64,000 bases of DNA from Novosphingobium sp. KCTC 2891 (GCF_025938155.1 NZ_JAPCZG010000001.1:538025-602024); one strand, 5' to 3'; shown: positions 16,215 through 24,277, numbered from the stretch's first letter. The notes: generated from the letters alone by a model not told the origin. Translations and numbers: made by a program.

Positions 16215-18104
16215 ATGTGCGGAATAGCGGGTATCTTTCATACCGAGGGGCTGAAGCCCGTCGATCCGGCGCGCGTGGCCCGGATGTGCGATGCCATCGC
16301 GCACCGGGGGCCTGACGGCGAGGGCGTGTGGACCGCGCCCGGCGTCGGGCTGGGCCACCGGCGACTGGCGATCATCGACCTAGCCGGCTCGCCCCAGCCA
16401 ATGGCGTCGAGCGACGGCATGGCGATGCTGGTGTTCAACGGCGAGATCTACAATTTCCGCGAATTGCGCCGGGAATTGCAGGCCGGCGGCGCGATGTTCC
16501 ACACCGATGGCGACAGTGAGGTGATCCTTGCCGCGTGGCAGCGCTGGGACGTGGACTGCCTGCCCCGCCTGCACGGGATGTTCGCCTTCGCGCTCTATGA
16601 CCTGCGGCAAAGGACGCTGCTGCTGGCGCGTGACCGGCTGGGAGTGAAGCCGCTGCACATGGCGACGCTTGCCGATGGCAGCGTGATCTTCGGATCGGAA
16701 CTGAAGGCGCTTCTGGCCCACCCCATGCTGCGGCGCGAGATCGATCCGCTGGCGGTGGAGGACTATCTCGCCTGGGGATACGTTCCCGATCAGGCGGCGA
16801 TCCTGAAAGGCACCGAGAAGCTCCCGGCGGGCACCTATCGCCTGCTGAGCCACGACCGGCCGCCACCGCCGCCGGTGCAGTGGTGGGACGTTTCCTTCGC
16901 CGAGCGCGAGGCCGGATCGGAGGCGGACCTCGGCGTCCACCTGCTGCACCGCCTGCGCGAAGCAGTCACCTCGCGCATGGCGGCGGACGTGCCTCTGGGC
17001 GCGTTCCTGTCGGGCGGGGTGGACAGCTCCTCGGTGGTGGCGCTGATGGCGGAGGCGAGCCGGGAGCCGGTGACGACCTGCTCGATCGGCTTCGACGTGG
17101 GCGCGCTGGACGAGACGTCCTATGCCGATGCGGTGGCGCGCCGGTTCGGTACCGATCACCATGCGCGCACGATCGGATCGGACGATTTCACGTTGGTCGA
17201 CCGGCTGGCGGGGATGTTCGACGAGCCTTTCGCCGATGCGTCCGCGCTGCCCACCTTCCGCGTGTGCGAACTGGCCCGCCGCCACGTGACGGTGGCGCTT
17301 TCGGGCGACGGGGCGGATGAGATCTTTGCCGGGTATCGGCGGCAGGCGTTCCAGCACCGCGAGGAGCAGGCGCGGGCGCTGCTGCCGCAAGGGCTGCGGC
17401 GCGGCCTGTTCGGGGCGCTGGGCGGGCTATATCCCAAGCTCGACTGGGCGCCCCGGCCGCTGCGTGCCAAGGCAACGTTGCTCAGCCTCGCCCGCGATGG
17501 TGAGGAAGGATATGCGCGCGCGCTGGCGGTGACGGGGGAGGAACAGCGGCAGGCGCTTTATTCCCCGGATTTCCTCCGTTTGCGCGGTGACTACCGTGCC
17601 GAACAGCCGTTCGTGGACCTGATGCGCCGCGCCCCGGCGCGCAGCGGGCTGGACCGGGCGCAATACGCCGACCTCAAGTTCTACCTGCCAGGCGACATCC
17701 TCACCAAGGTTGACCGCACCAGCATGGCGGTGAGCCTGGAGGCGCGCGAGCCGCTGCTCGATCACCGTCTGGTCGAATTCGGCGCGCGGCTGCCGGAACG
17801 GCTGCGCGTGCGCGGCATGACCGGCAAATGGCTGATGAAGCAGGCAATGCGGCGCTATCTGCCGGATGACATCCTGTTCCGGCCGAAGATGGGCTTCGTC
17901 ACCCCCATTGCGGCATGGCTGCGCGGGCCGCTGGCGTCACAGGCGCGCGCGGTTGCCGATGGCGAGGGACTTGCGCGCACCGGATGGTTCGACACGGCCC
18001 AGTTGCGCCGGCTGGCGGAGGCGCATATCAGCGGCCGCGCGGACCACAGTCGGCTGCTGTGGCAGCTGGTCATGCTCGACCGGAGCTTTGGAAACCTGCT
18101 GTGA
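16215..18104 (+). CDS. XrtA/PEP-CTERM system amidotransferase (asparagine synthase-like)
   Basis: A 629-residue class-II glutamine amidotransferase. It begins M-C-G-I-A-G-I-F, where Cys2 becomes the N-terminal nucleophile. The synthetase half has the PP-loop S-G-G-V-D-S-S at residues 266-272, used for adenylation. It would amidate a carboxyl group on a sugar or aminoacyl precursor, using glutamine and ATP, rather than make free asparagine; this is inferred from its place in the exosortase locus. It starts nine bases after the exosortase stop and is the last gene of the compact locus. About 85 bases separate it from the c-di-GMP gene. Confidence 0.9.
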   Translation: MCGIAGIFHTEGLKPVDPARVARMCDAIAHRGPDGEGVWTAPGVGLGHRRLAIIDLAGSPQPMASSDGMAMLVFNGEIYNFRELRRELQAGGAMFHTDGDSEVILAAWQRWDVDCLPRLHGMFAFALYDLRQRTLLLARDRLGVKPLHMATLADGSVIFGSELKALLAHPMLRREIDPLAVEDYLAWGYVPDQAAILKGTEKLPAGTYRLLSHDRPPPPPVQWWDVSFAEREAGSEADLGVHLLHRLREAVTSRMAADVPLGAFLSGGVDSSSVVALMAEASREPVTTCSIGFDVGALDETSYADAVARRFGTDHHARTIGSDDFTLVDRLAGMFDEPFADASALPTFRVCELARRHVTVALSGDGADEIFAGYRRQAFQHREEQARALLPQGLRRGLFGALGGLYPKLDWAPRPLRAKATLLSLARDGEEGYARALAVTGEEQRQALYSPDFLRLRGDYRAEQPFVDLMRRAPARSGLDRAQYADLKFYLPGDILTKVDRTSMAVSLEAREPLLDHRLVEFGARLPERLRVRGMTGKWLMKQAMRRYLPDDILFRPKMGFVTPIAAWLRGPLASQARAVADGEGLARTGWFDTAQLRRLAEAHISGRADHSRLLWQLVMLDRSFGNLL

Positions 18105-18114
18105 TCCAGCGATT

Positions 18115-18142
18115 CTTGGTTGACGGACGGTAACCAAGGTAA
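18115..18142 (+). promoter_or_regulatory. Inverted repeat and TAACCAAGGTAA motif upstream of the CHASE2-EAL gene
   Basis: CTTGGTT (18115-18121) and AACCAAG (18132-18138) form a 7-bp inverted repeat with a 10-base spacer. The right arm is part of the near-palindrome TAACCAAGGTAA (18131-18142). The same core TAACCAAGGT recurs upstream of the Flp pilin gene at 23481. No T-run follows, so a terminator is unlikely. An operator shared by the two genes is possible but untested. Confidence 0.35.
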
Positions 18143-18189
18143 GGGGATATAAACCAATTCGGACTAGATCCGATCGTAGGAACCACTTC

Positions 18190-20454
18190 TTGCGACGGTC
18201 CATGCGCCACTTTCTTCGATCCACGATCGGGATTTCCCTGCTGATCAGCCTGACCCTCTGGGCCGCCGGGCTGAGCGATGCGGTGGGGCATATGTATTGG
18301 AATGTGGTCGCAAAGTGGACGCGGCGTCCCGCGCCGGAATCGGTCATTCTCGTTTCCGTCGACGACTTCGCCGATCTCCAGACGCGCGACGAAGCCAATC
18401 TCCTCACGCAGATTCGCAAGCAGATGCCGCGCAACGTCTTTTTCGATGCGCGTATTCCTGTTGGCATCAACGGGACGGGTGACGCCGAACTGGCCCGTGC
18501 TGTCAGTTCCTTCGGCAAGGACATCGCTTTTGTCGTCCGGGCTCAAAAGCCTGATCGCTTCGATGCCAGTATGTTCAAGTTTCCGTCCAAGACGATTGTC
18601 GGAAATGCGCCGATCGTTCTGTCGGCATGGAACAGCAATTTTCTCTATACGGTCGAATCTGCGCCCTATTTCATTGAGTTGAATGGGCGAAAATATCCTA
18701 CGTTCAGCACGGCTCTCGCCGGTCAGTATGCTGGCGCGCAATCGGTCTACTATCCCGATATTTCGGTCGGGTCCGATTCTATCATCAAGATCTCTGGCCG
18801 CAGTTTGCTTGAACGTGGCGCGGCGCTTGGCATTCTTACTGGACGGACTGTTGTCGTGACCTCGTCAGGACAGGCTCCGCTGGTCGGCTATTTCGGCACG
18901 GAGATGGTGCAGCCGATTGCTGCTGATATCGCTGGCGCTGAAGCCCTCCGCAAACCGATCTCGATGAACCTGACGTTCCTGCCGCTTCTTGCCCTGGTGG
19001 TCGGCGCGATTTCCGCCGTGAGCCGGATTGGGCGCCAGCGGGTCAAATTGCCGCTCTATGCGGCCATCGTTGTGGCGACGTGGTGTGTGCCGGCGATTTT
19101 GCGCAAGTTCGGCTTCGTTGCCTATCCCGACGTCCCGCTGCTGATGTTGGCGATCTATGGATCCATCCGTCTCTGGCAGAAGCGCACGCGCCGTATTCAG
19201 CACACTTCTCTGTCGGGACTCCCCAACCTTGTCGCACTCTCGTCGCAGCCACTGCCGGTCGGGCGCGACGTGATCGTTGCGGTCGTGGCGCGCTACGAGG
19301 AAATGCTGGCGACGCTGCCGCGCGACCTGCACGGCGAATGCGCGCGCCAGATCGCGCGAAGACTTTCGGTGGGGTCCGGCGCCAACGATATCTACCACGG
19401 TGAGGGCGGGCACTTCGCGTGGACCGAGGAAGCGCGTCCGCTGGAAATGCAACTCAACCATCTCGAAGGGCTGCGCGCGCTCTTTTCCGCGCCGCTACAG
19501 ATCGGCACGCACACGTTCGACACCAATATCCACTTCGGACTGGATCGGAACGAAGGTCTGGATGCGGTTACCCGCGTCAATTCCGCGCTGGCCAGCGCCA
19601 ACGAGGCGCTGGGCAATGGCCGCTCGATCGAGCTGTTCGAATCGCATCGCCTTGCCGAAGCGCCCTGGGAACTTTCGCTCCACGCCCGCATTGAAGAAGG
19701 CCTACGAAATGGCGAGATCTGGCTGGCCTTCCAACTGCAGTTCGATTTTGCCGAAAACCGCGTGAGCGGTGCCGAGGCGCTCATCCGCTGGAACCATCCG
19801 ACGCGAGGGCCCATCGCGCCCGATGCCTTCATCCTCCAGGCCGAGCGCGCTGGCCGCATCGATACGCTGACGTACTGGGTGCTGGAAGAAGCGATCACTG
19901 CGGCGCTTGCGCTCAACGCCACCGGACCGCGGTTCCAGATGAGCATCAATCTGTCTGCCCAGATGGTCGATAAAGCCGATCTGGTTACAAACTTCGCCGA
20001 GATCGTGCGCCGACGCGGTATCGACCCGTCGCTGCTGACAGTCGAGGTGACCGAGACGTCGAGCGTGCGCAATCGTCCGGCAGCGTGCCATAACCTGACC
20101 CAGTTGCGTGCCATGGGCTTCCGCCTCTCCATCGACGATTTCGGCACGGGCGAAGCCAGCCTCGCCTATCTCGCCGATCTGCCCAGTGACGAACTCAAGC
20201 TCGACCGCCGTTTTGTGTCACGGTTGCTGACCAGCGACCGCGACCGGGCAATCATCACCAACACCATCGCACTCGCGCACGACCTGGGGCAGTCGGTGGT
20301 GGCCGAGGGCATCGAGGACGCGGCGACCTTCAGCATGCTGCGTGAACTCGGCTGCGACCATGCGCAGGGCTACTACCTCGGGCGGCCGCAACCCTTTGCT
20401 GTATTCGTGCAAGAATACGAAGAGTCGCGGCGACGGGGAATGATGGCTGTTTAG
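18190..20454 (+). CDS. CHASE2 / degenerate GGDEF / EAL protein (probable c-di-GMP phosphodiesterase)
   Basis: A 754-residue membrane sensor. Residues about 10-30 form a membrane anchor, followed by an extracytoplasmic CHASE2-like domain (roughly 40-255) and two or three hydrophobic segments (about 260-330). The GGDEF-like region is degenerate, reading E-G-G-H-F near residue 405. The EAL domain looks complete: G-A-E-A-L-I-R-W, S-I-N-L-S-A, E-V-T-E, D-D-F-G-T-G, L-K-L-D-R-R-F and V-V-A-E-G-I-E-D, so hydrolysis of c-di-GMP is likely. The start is TTG 18190, eight bases after AGGA; ATG 18202 is the alternative. The sensor part looks visibly richer in A/T than the flanking genes. The adjacent polymer locus suggests control of exopolysaccharide. 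Confidence 0.88.
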   Translation: MRRSMRHFLRSTIGISLLISLTLWAAGLSDAVGHMYWNVVAKWTRRPAPESVILVSVDDFADLQTRDEANLLTQIRKQMPRNVFFDARIPVGINGTGDAELARAVSSFGKDIAFVVRAQKPDRFDASMFKFPSKTIVGNAPIVLSAWNSNFLYTVESAPYFIELNGRKYPTFSTALAGQYAGAQSVYYPDISVGSDSIIKISGRSLLERGAALGILTGRTVVVTSSGQAPLVGYFGTEMVQPIAADIAGAEALRKPISMNLTFLPLLALVVGAISAVSRIGRQRVKLPLYAAIVVATWCVPAILRKFGFVAYPDVPLLMLAIYGSIRLWQKRTRRIQHTSLSGLPNLVALSSQPLPVGRDVIVAVVARYEEMLATLPRDLHGECARQIARRLSVGSGANDIYHGEGGHFAWTEEARPLEMQLNHLEGLRALFSAPLQIGTHTFDTNIHFGLDRNEGLDAVTRVNSALASANEALGNGRSIELFESHRLAEAPWELSLHARIEEGLRNGEIWLAFQLQFDFAENRVSGAEALIRWNHPTRGPIAPDAFILQAERAGRIDTLTYWVLEEAITAALALNATGPRFQMSINLSAQMVDKADLVTNFAEIVRRRGIDPSLLTVEVTETSSVRNRPAACHNLTQLRAMGFRLSIDDFGTGEASLAYLADLPSDELKLDRRFVSRLLTSDRDRAIITNTIALAHDLGQSVVAEGIEDAATFSMLRELGCDHAQGYYLGRPQPFAVFVQEYEESRRRGMMAV

Positions 20455-20516
20455 GAGTTGTTAACCATAACGGGCAATGTTAAACGCGAGCCTCCACCGT
20501 GGATGGAGGAATTCGC

Positions 20517-20558
20517 ATGCTTTGGTATCTTTTCCGTGGGGGCAGCAACAACGCCTGA
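20517..20558 (+). CDS. 13-residue leader-like peptide with Trp-Tyr-Leu-Phe
   Basis: ATG at 20517 is preceded by GGAGG with an 8-base spacer, one of the best ribosome sites in the window. It opens the frame M-L-W-Y-L-F-R-G-G-S-N-N-A and stops at TGA 20556-20558. The stop codon forms the loop of a 9-bp hairpin. Trp, Tyr and Phe within four codons resemble leader peptides that sense charged aromatic tRNAs. No biosynthetic gene lies downstream on this strand, so any attenuation would act on an unlinked target or only on the short transcript. I do not recognise a named family. Confidence 0.5.
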   Translation: MLWYLFRGGSNNA

Positions 20559-20592
20559 GGCGTTGTTGTTCTCCGTTGAACGGACAACAATG

Positions 20593-20627
20593 AAAGCCCG
20601 GAGCATGCTCCGGGCTTTTTTCTTTTT
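20593..20627 (+). terminator. Strong Rho-independent terminator
   Basis: AAAGCCCGGAGCA (20593-20605) pairs perfectly with TGCTCCGGGCTTT (20606-20618); in practice a 10-11 bp stem with a small loop. It is followed by TTT, C and TTTTT. It ends the short transcript upstream; its A-rich left flank is short, so action on the opposite strand for zapE is less certain. Confidence 0.9.
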
Positions 20628-20681
20628 CCTAAGATATCAGGGGTTTGCGTGGCCGATTTTGGCCAAATCGGCGTGCGGCGA

Positions 20682-21815
20682 TCAGATCTCGCCGTGGCCC
20701 AGCGCGAGGTATTCCTGGCTCTGCATTTCCATGAGCCGGCTGACCGTGCGGTCGAATGCGAATCGGCCTTCGTCGTCGCCCTTGCCGCGCGAATCGTAAA
20801 GGTTAACGGGATCCGCATCTGCCGTTGCGATCAGTTTGACCTTGTGTTCGTAAAGTGCGTCGATCAGCGTAATAAAACGCATGGTCTCGTTGCGAACCTC
20901 GGCGCCGAGGCGCGGGATCGCGACGACGATGACCGTGTGATAGTGGCGCGCGATGGCGAGGTAGTCGGCGGCGCCGCGTGCCTCGCTGCACAGTCGCTTG
21001 AAGCTGAACACGCCCACGCCCTTCAGGCTCTTGGGCACGTGGATCGTGCGGCCGGTGCCGACGTCGAGTTCGGCGCTGGGGACATGGGCGCTGTCTTCCG
21101 GCGGATAATCGGTCAGGCGGAAGAAGGCTTCGCGCACTGCCTCGGTGGAGGCCGGTCCGATCGGCACGTGCCATGTGCCAACGCCGCGCATACGCTCCAT
21201 CCGGTAATCGGTCGGCCCGTTCAGCGTCACCACGTCCAGCCGTTGTTCGACCAGCGCGATGAATGGCAGGAAGTGCTCGCGGTTCAGCCCATCCTTGTAG
21301 AGCTGTGACGGCGCGCGGTTAGATGTGGTGACCACGGTGACGCCGTGCTCGACGATGAGGGCAGTGAACAGCCGGCTCATGATCATGGCATCGGCGCTGT
21401 TGTTGACGACCATCTCGTCGAAGCACAGCACGCGCGTTTCGCTGGCGAGGTCTGCCGCGACCGGGAGGATCGGGTCGCCGCTTTCCTTCTTTCGCTCCTC
21501 GCGCAGGCGTGCGTGGACGTCGATCATGAACTCGTGGAAGTGTGCGCGTCGCTTGGCGGCGAGATCTAGATTGTCGTGGAACAGGTCCATGAGCATGGAC
21601 TTGCCGCGCCCGACGTCGCCCCACATGTACACGCCGCGCGGCGGCTCGGGCGCTTTCCGGCCCAGCAACCGGCCGAGCAGGCCACCGGCAGGGGCGGGGC
21701 GCTCCAGCTCCTGCTGCAGGCGGTCCAGCCGCTGGGCTGCTGCTGCCTGTTCCGGGTCCGGCTTGAGCTCGCCCGCCGCGACGAGTTCGGCGTAGCGCTG
21801 GGCAACGCTGGGCAT
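20682..21815 (-). CDS. zapE: Cell division protein ZapE (AFG1-like ATPase)
   Basis: A 377-residue P-loop ATPase of the ZapE/AFG1 family. Walker A is G-D-V-G-R-G-K-S-M, after the family tag P-R-G-V-Y-M-W; Walker B is V-L-C-F-D-E-M. Family members act at the division septum, promoting Z-ring dynamics, or in membrane-protein quality control. The start ATG at 21815 overlaps the stop of the thioesterase gene (TGATG), so it is the last gene of an sdhB-thioesterase-zapE unit transcribed leftward. Its end faces the terminator at 20593-20618 across about 60 bases. Confidence 0.93.
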   Translation of the reverse strand: MPSVAQRYAELVAAGELKPDPEQAAAAQRLDRLQQELERPAPAGGLLGRLLGRKAPEPPRGVYMWGDVGRGKSMLMDLFHDNLDLAAKRRAHFHEFMIDVHARLREERKKESGDPILPVAADLASETRVLCFDEMVVNNSADAMIMSRLFTALIVEHGVTVVTTSNRAPSQLYKDGLNREHFLPFIALVEQRLDVVTLNGPTDYRMERMRGVGTWHVPIGPASTEAVREAFFRLTDYPPEDSAHVPSAELDVGTGRTIHVPKSLKGVGVFSFKRLCSEARGAADYLAIARHYHTVIVVAIPRLGAEVRNETMRFITLIDALYEHKVKLIATADADPVNLYDSRGKGDDEGRFAFDRTVSRLMEMQSQEYLALGHGEI

Positions 21816-22273
21816 CAGCGCGAGGGTTTGCGGATCGTGCCGCCGAACGCGGCGATGGTCTGGTCGCCCTGTTCGACAAGGCCGCGCAGGAACACGAGGC
21901 GGCCGGTTTCGCGCAGCACTTCGACGACGGCGTCGAGCGGTTCGCCAAGGCGGCCCGCGCCGATGAATTGCGTGGAAAGATCGAGGGTCACCGATCCGGC
22001 GGCGTTCCCGTCCAGGATCAGGCGCATTCCGGTAAACAGGGCGATATCGATCAGCGAGAGCGTGGCGCCGCCGTGGACCGCATCGAGCAGGTTGGAATGC
22101 TGGCGCTCGGGAAACATCCGCAGCCGGGCGCGTCGGCCGCCACCGGGCGCATCTTCAAGCCGCGCGATCAGCTTGCCGATCGCGCAGGCATTGAAGCGTG
22201 TATCGTCGATAAGGTCCCAGGTGAGCCAGCCCGGAAACTCCGTGCTCGGCTCCACCCGAAACCCCGTCGTCAT
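21815..22273 (-). CDS. PaaI-type hotdog-fold thioesterase
   Basis: A 152-residue hotdog-fold protein of the PaaI/YbgC-like group. The central helix region N-L-L-D-A-V-H-G-G-A-T-L-S-L-I-D carries the H-G-G-A motif of acyl-CoA thioesterases, with the acidic residue downstream in L-I-D. It should hydrolyse an acyl-CoA in the cytoplasm; the specific acyl chain is unknown. It starts 11 bases after sdhB and overlaps zapE by one base, so the three genes look co-transcribed. Confidence 0.8.
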   Translation of the reverse strand: MTTGFRVEPSTEFPGWLTWDLIDDTRFNACAIGKLIARLEDAPGGGRRARLRMFPERQHSNLLDAVHGGATLSLIDIALFTGMRLILDGNAAGSVTLDLSTQFIGAGRLGEPLDAVVEVLRETGRLVFLRGLVEQGDQTIAAFGGTIRKPSR

Positions 22274-22284
22274 CGTGCGCTCGC

Positions 22285-23067
22285 TCAGAGCGCCCGCTCC
22301 GCCTGCATCTTCTTGATCTCGGCGATCGCGCGCGCTGGCGACAGACCCTTCGGGCAGACGTTGGCGCAGTTCATGATCGTGTGGCAGCGATAGAGGCGGA
22401 AGGGATCTTCCAGCTCGTCGAGCCGCTCGCCGGTCATCTCGTCGCGGCTGTCAGCCAGCCAGCGGTACGCCTGGAGCAGGATCGCCGGGCCGAGGAACTT
22501 GTCGGAGTTCCACCAGTAGCTCGGGCACGAGGTCGAGCAGCAGGCGCACAGGATGCACTCGTAGAGGCCGTCGAGCTTTTCGCGCTGCTCGGGCGACTGG
22601 AGGCGTTCCTTGCCCGAAGGCGTGGGCGAGACCGTCTGCAGCCAGGGCCGGATCGAGGCATACTGCGCGTAGAAGTGGGTGAAATCAGGGACGAGGTCCT
22701 TGATCACTTCCATGTGCGGCAGCGGGGTGATGCGGACTTCACCGCTGAGATCCTCGATCGCGGTGGTGCACGCCAGGCCGTTGCGGCCGTTCATGTTCAT
22801 CGCACACGAACCGCAGATGCCTTCGCGGCAGGAGCGGCGGAAGGTGAGAGTCGGATCCTGCTCGCCCTTCATCTTGATCAGGGCGTCGAGCACCATCGGG
22901 CCGCACTGCTCAAGATCGATCTCGAACGTGTCGTAACGGGGGTTCTCGCCGCTGTCCGGATCATAGCGGTAAACTTTGAACTTCCGGATCCGACCATTGG
23001 TCGCCGCGGCATGATGGCGCGACTTGCCGGTGATCTTGGAATTTTTCGGAAGCGTGAAGGTCGCCAT
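22285..23067 (-). CDS. sdhB: Succinate dehydrogenase iron-sulfur subunit
   Basis: A 260-residue iron-sulfur protein of complex II. The N-terminal ferredoxin domain has the 2Fe-2S cysteines in C-R-E-G-I-C-G-S-C plus a later Cys. The C-terminal domain has C-I-L-C-A-C-C and [12 protein letters not shown] for the 4Fe-4S and 3Fe-4S clusters. It passes electrons from the flavoprotein SdhA to ubiquinone at the inner membrane. I choose ATG 23067, preceded by GGGGAAA, over an in-frame ATT/TTG-type extension to 23088. sdhA, sdhC and sdhD are not next to it; upstream lies a Flp pilin gene. Confidence 0.95.
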   Translation of the reverse strand: MATFTLPKNSKITGKSRHHAAATNGRIRKFKVYRYDPDSGENPRYDTFEIDLEQCGPMVLDALIKMKGEQDPTLTFRRSCREGICGSCAMNMNGRNGLACTTAIEDLSGEVRITPLPHMEVIKDLVPDFTHFYAQYASIRPWLQTVSPTPSGKERLQSPEQREKLDGLYECILCACCSTSCPSYWWNSDKFLGPAILLQAYRWLADSRDEMTGERLDELEDPFRLYRCHTIMNCANVCPKGLSPARAIAEIKKMQAERAL

Positions 23068-23165
23068 GAATGTTTCCCCAATGCGCAAATCGAGTCGTCC
23101 TTAGCGGATGCGCGGGACGGAGCAAGTGGCCAAGAAGTCTGCAATCGTCGGTAGTGCGGAAATGT

Positions 23166-23193
23166 GGGCGGAGCCGGGGGTGCGGCCCCGCCC
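23166..23193 (-). terminator. Hairpin after the Flp pilin gene
   Basis: On the minus strand, GGGCGGGGCCG pairs with CGGCTCCGCCC (11 bp with one G-U pair, 6-base loop) just downstream of the pilin stop codon. Only a short ATTT follows, so termination efficiency is uncertain. It also sits in the upstream region of sdhB. Confidence 0.4.
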
Positions 23194-23206
23194 GGGGGAG
23201 ACAAGA

Positions 23207-23413
23207 TCAGACGGTCGTGTCGCCAGCCGTGGTGTCGGCGCCGCCGGAGCTGCTCATGTCGGCGGAAACTTGATCGAAGGTGACCGAAAGTGCCGTGCCG
23301 ATCGCGCTCATCGCGCTCACGGCGGCGATCCCGATCAGTGCGGCGATCAGGGCGTATTCGATGGCCGTGGCGCCGGTGGAATCGGTAGCCAAGGCTTTGA
23401 TACGCTGAAACAT
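23207..23413 (-). CDS. Flp family type IVb pilin
   Basis: A 68-residue pilin precursor. The N-terminal leader is followed by G-A-T-A-I-E-Y-A-L-I-A, where prepilin peptidase would cut after the glycine of S-T-G, leaving the conserved Glu5 of mature Flp pilins. A hydrophobic helix (about residues 20-45) and a Ser/Gly/Thr-rich tail follow. It would polymerise into adhesive Tad pili. No tad or cpa assembly genes lie nearby; a prepilin peptidase occurs at 40337. The upstream region carries a TATAACC/GGTTATA inverted repeat. Confidence 0.92.
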   Translation of the reverse strand: MFQRIKALATDSTGATAIEYALIAALIGIAAVSAMSAIGTALSVTFDQVSADMSSSGGADTTAGDTTV

Positions 23414-23478
23414 TCGATCTCCTCGTTCTCTTTTCCGCGACGAGCGAGATCCCGACTAAGCCGGAAGGGTGAAAAATA

Positions 23479-23494
23479 TATAACCAAGGTTATA
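23479..23494. promoter_or_regulatory. Perfect-arm palindrome upstream of the Flp pilin gene
   Basis: TATAACC-AA-GGTTATA (23479-23494) lies 65 to 81 bases upstream of the pilin start. On the pilin strand it reads TTAATATAACCTTGG, beginning with a TTAA resembling a CtrA half-site. Its core matches the motif before the CHASE2-EAL gene at 18131. A T/A-rich island around it contrasts with the GC-rich surroundings and probably marks the promoter. Confidence 0.4.
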
Positions 23495-23644
23495 TTAATG
23501 GATGTTCATTGGGTTGATACCTGCCTTCCAACGGGGATGGCGGCGTGGCGCCGACGGCAGGATTTCCGTCATGCGCTTGCTCCCCGCCCGATTCGCGGCA
23601 TGGTGTTGCGCACAACACGAAAACAAAACGCGAGAGGGGATGTG

Positions 23645-24277
23645 ATGGGAGCGGGGCAATGGTGGGACGCCCATGTCGTGCCAAGGCTGATCCGGTGCGC
23701 TTGCGCGGCGCCGGCAATCATGGACTTGCGCGCCGAGGTGGTGCCGGGCGCGCGCGGGGCTGTGTTCGAACTGGGCTGTGGCGGCGGAATCAATCAGCGG
23801 TTTTATGATGCGGAGGCGGTCACTTCGTTCGCGGGGCTGGACCCCTCGGGCAAGCTGCTTGACTACGCCCGCGATGAAGCGGTGCGGAAGGGCTGGGCGG
23901 CCGACATTCGGGAAGGTGTGGGCGAGGCGATCCCGTTCGCCGACGCGAGCTTCGACACGGCGGTGTGCACTTACACGCTCTGTTCGGTCAGTGATCCGGC
24001 GCGTGTCCTCGGCGAATTGCGCCGCGTGCTGAAGCCGGGAGGACGGTTGCTGTTCCTTGAGCACGGGCTTGCACCCGATGCCGGGGTGGAGCGCTGGCAG
24101 CACCGTATCGAGCCTTTGTGGAAGCGCCTGATGGGTGGGTGCCACCTTTCGCGGCCGGTGACCGCGAGCATCGCTGCGGCGGGCTTTGCCATCGACGGGC
24201 AGCACGGCCGCTATGCGCCCAAGGTGCCGCGCCTGGCGGGCTGGATGGAATGGGGCAGCGCGCGCCGCGCCGATTGA
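23645..24277 (+). CDS. Class I SAM-dependent methyltransferase
   Basis: A 210-residue methyltransferase. Motif I is V-F-E-L-G-C-G-G-G, motif II/III region includes G-L-D-P-S-G-K-L-L, the motif around I-P-F-A-D-A-S-F-D-T-A-V is typical of UbiE/Methyltransf_11 proteins, and L-K-P-G-G-R-L-L-F-L-E-H-G follows. The small-molecule substrate is unknown; phospholipid or quinone-type methylation is possible. The start ATG 23645 is supported by GAGAGGGGA five bases upstream; GTG 23642 is in frame too. It stands alone, convergent with rne and separated from it by a bidirectional terminator. Confidence 0.85.
   Translation: MGAGQWWDAHVVPRLIRCACAAPAIMDLRAEVVPGARGAVFELGCGGGINQRFYDAEAVTSFAGLDPSGKLLDYARDEAVRKGWAADIREGVGEAIPFADASFDTAVCTYTLCSVSDPARVLGELRRVLKPGGRLLFLEHGLAPDAGVERWQHRIEPLWKRLMGGCHLSRPVTASIAAAGFAIDGQHGRYAPKVPRLAGWMEWGSARRAD

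Larger units (their letters stand above)
20470..20627 (+). ncRNA. Candidate short structured transcript (leader-peptide/attenuator-like or sRNA)
   Basis: Four adjacent stem-loops occupy this stretch. CCTCCA/TGGAGG at 20491-20509 holds the ribosome site of a 13-residue ORF. AACAACGCC-TGA-GGCGTTGTT at 20547-20567 has the ORF stop codon as its loop. TTGTTCTCCG/CGGACAACAA at 20566-20590 has one C-C mismatch. The last is a perfect terminator hairpin at 20593-20618 with a T-run. The two middle stems compete for two bases, as in attenuators. No sense-strand gene follows: zapE is convergent and ends at 20682. The transcript start is not determined; TTGTTA and TTAAAC at 20457 and 20479 are weak promoter candidates. 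Confidence 0.55.

Noticed and set aside
14160..16358. Minus-strand open frame of about 732 codons
   Set aside because: It is antisense to the glycosyltransferase and exosortase genes and rich in His/Arg/Gly without any domain.
18120..18153. Sigma-70 promoter TTGACG with TATAAA before the CHASE2-EAL gene
   Set aside because: The spacing between the two hexamers is 22 bases, too long for a normal promoter.
20455..20681. tRNA gene in the structured gap before zapE
   Set aside because: No cloverleaf or T-loop consensus; the hairpins are consecutive and end in a terminator.
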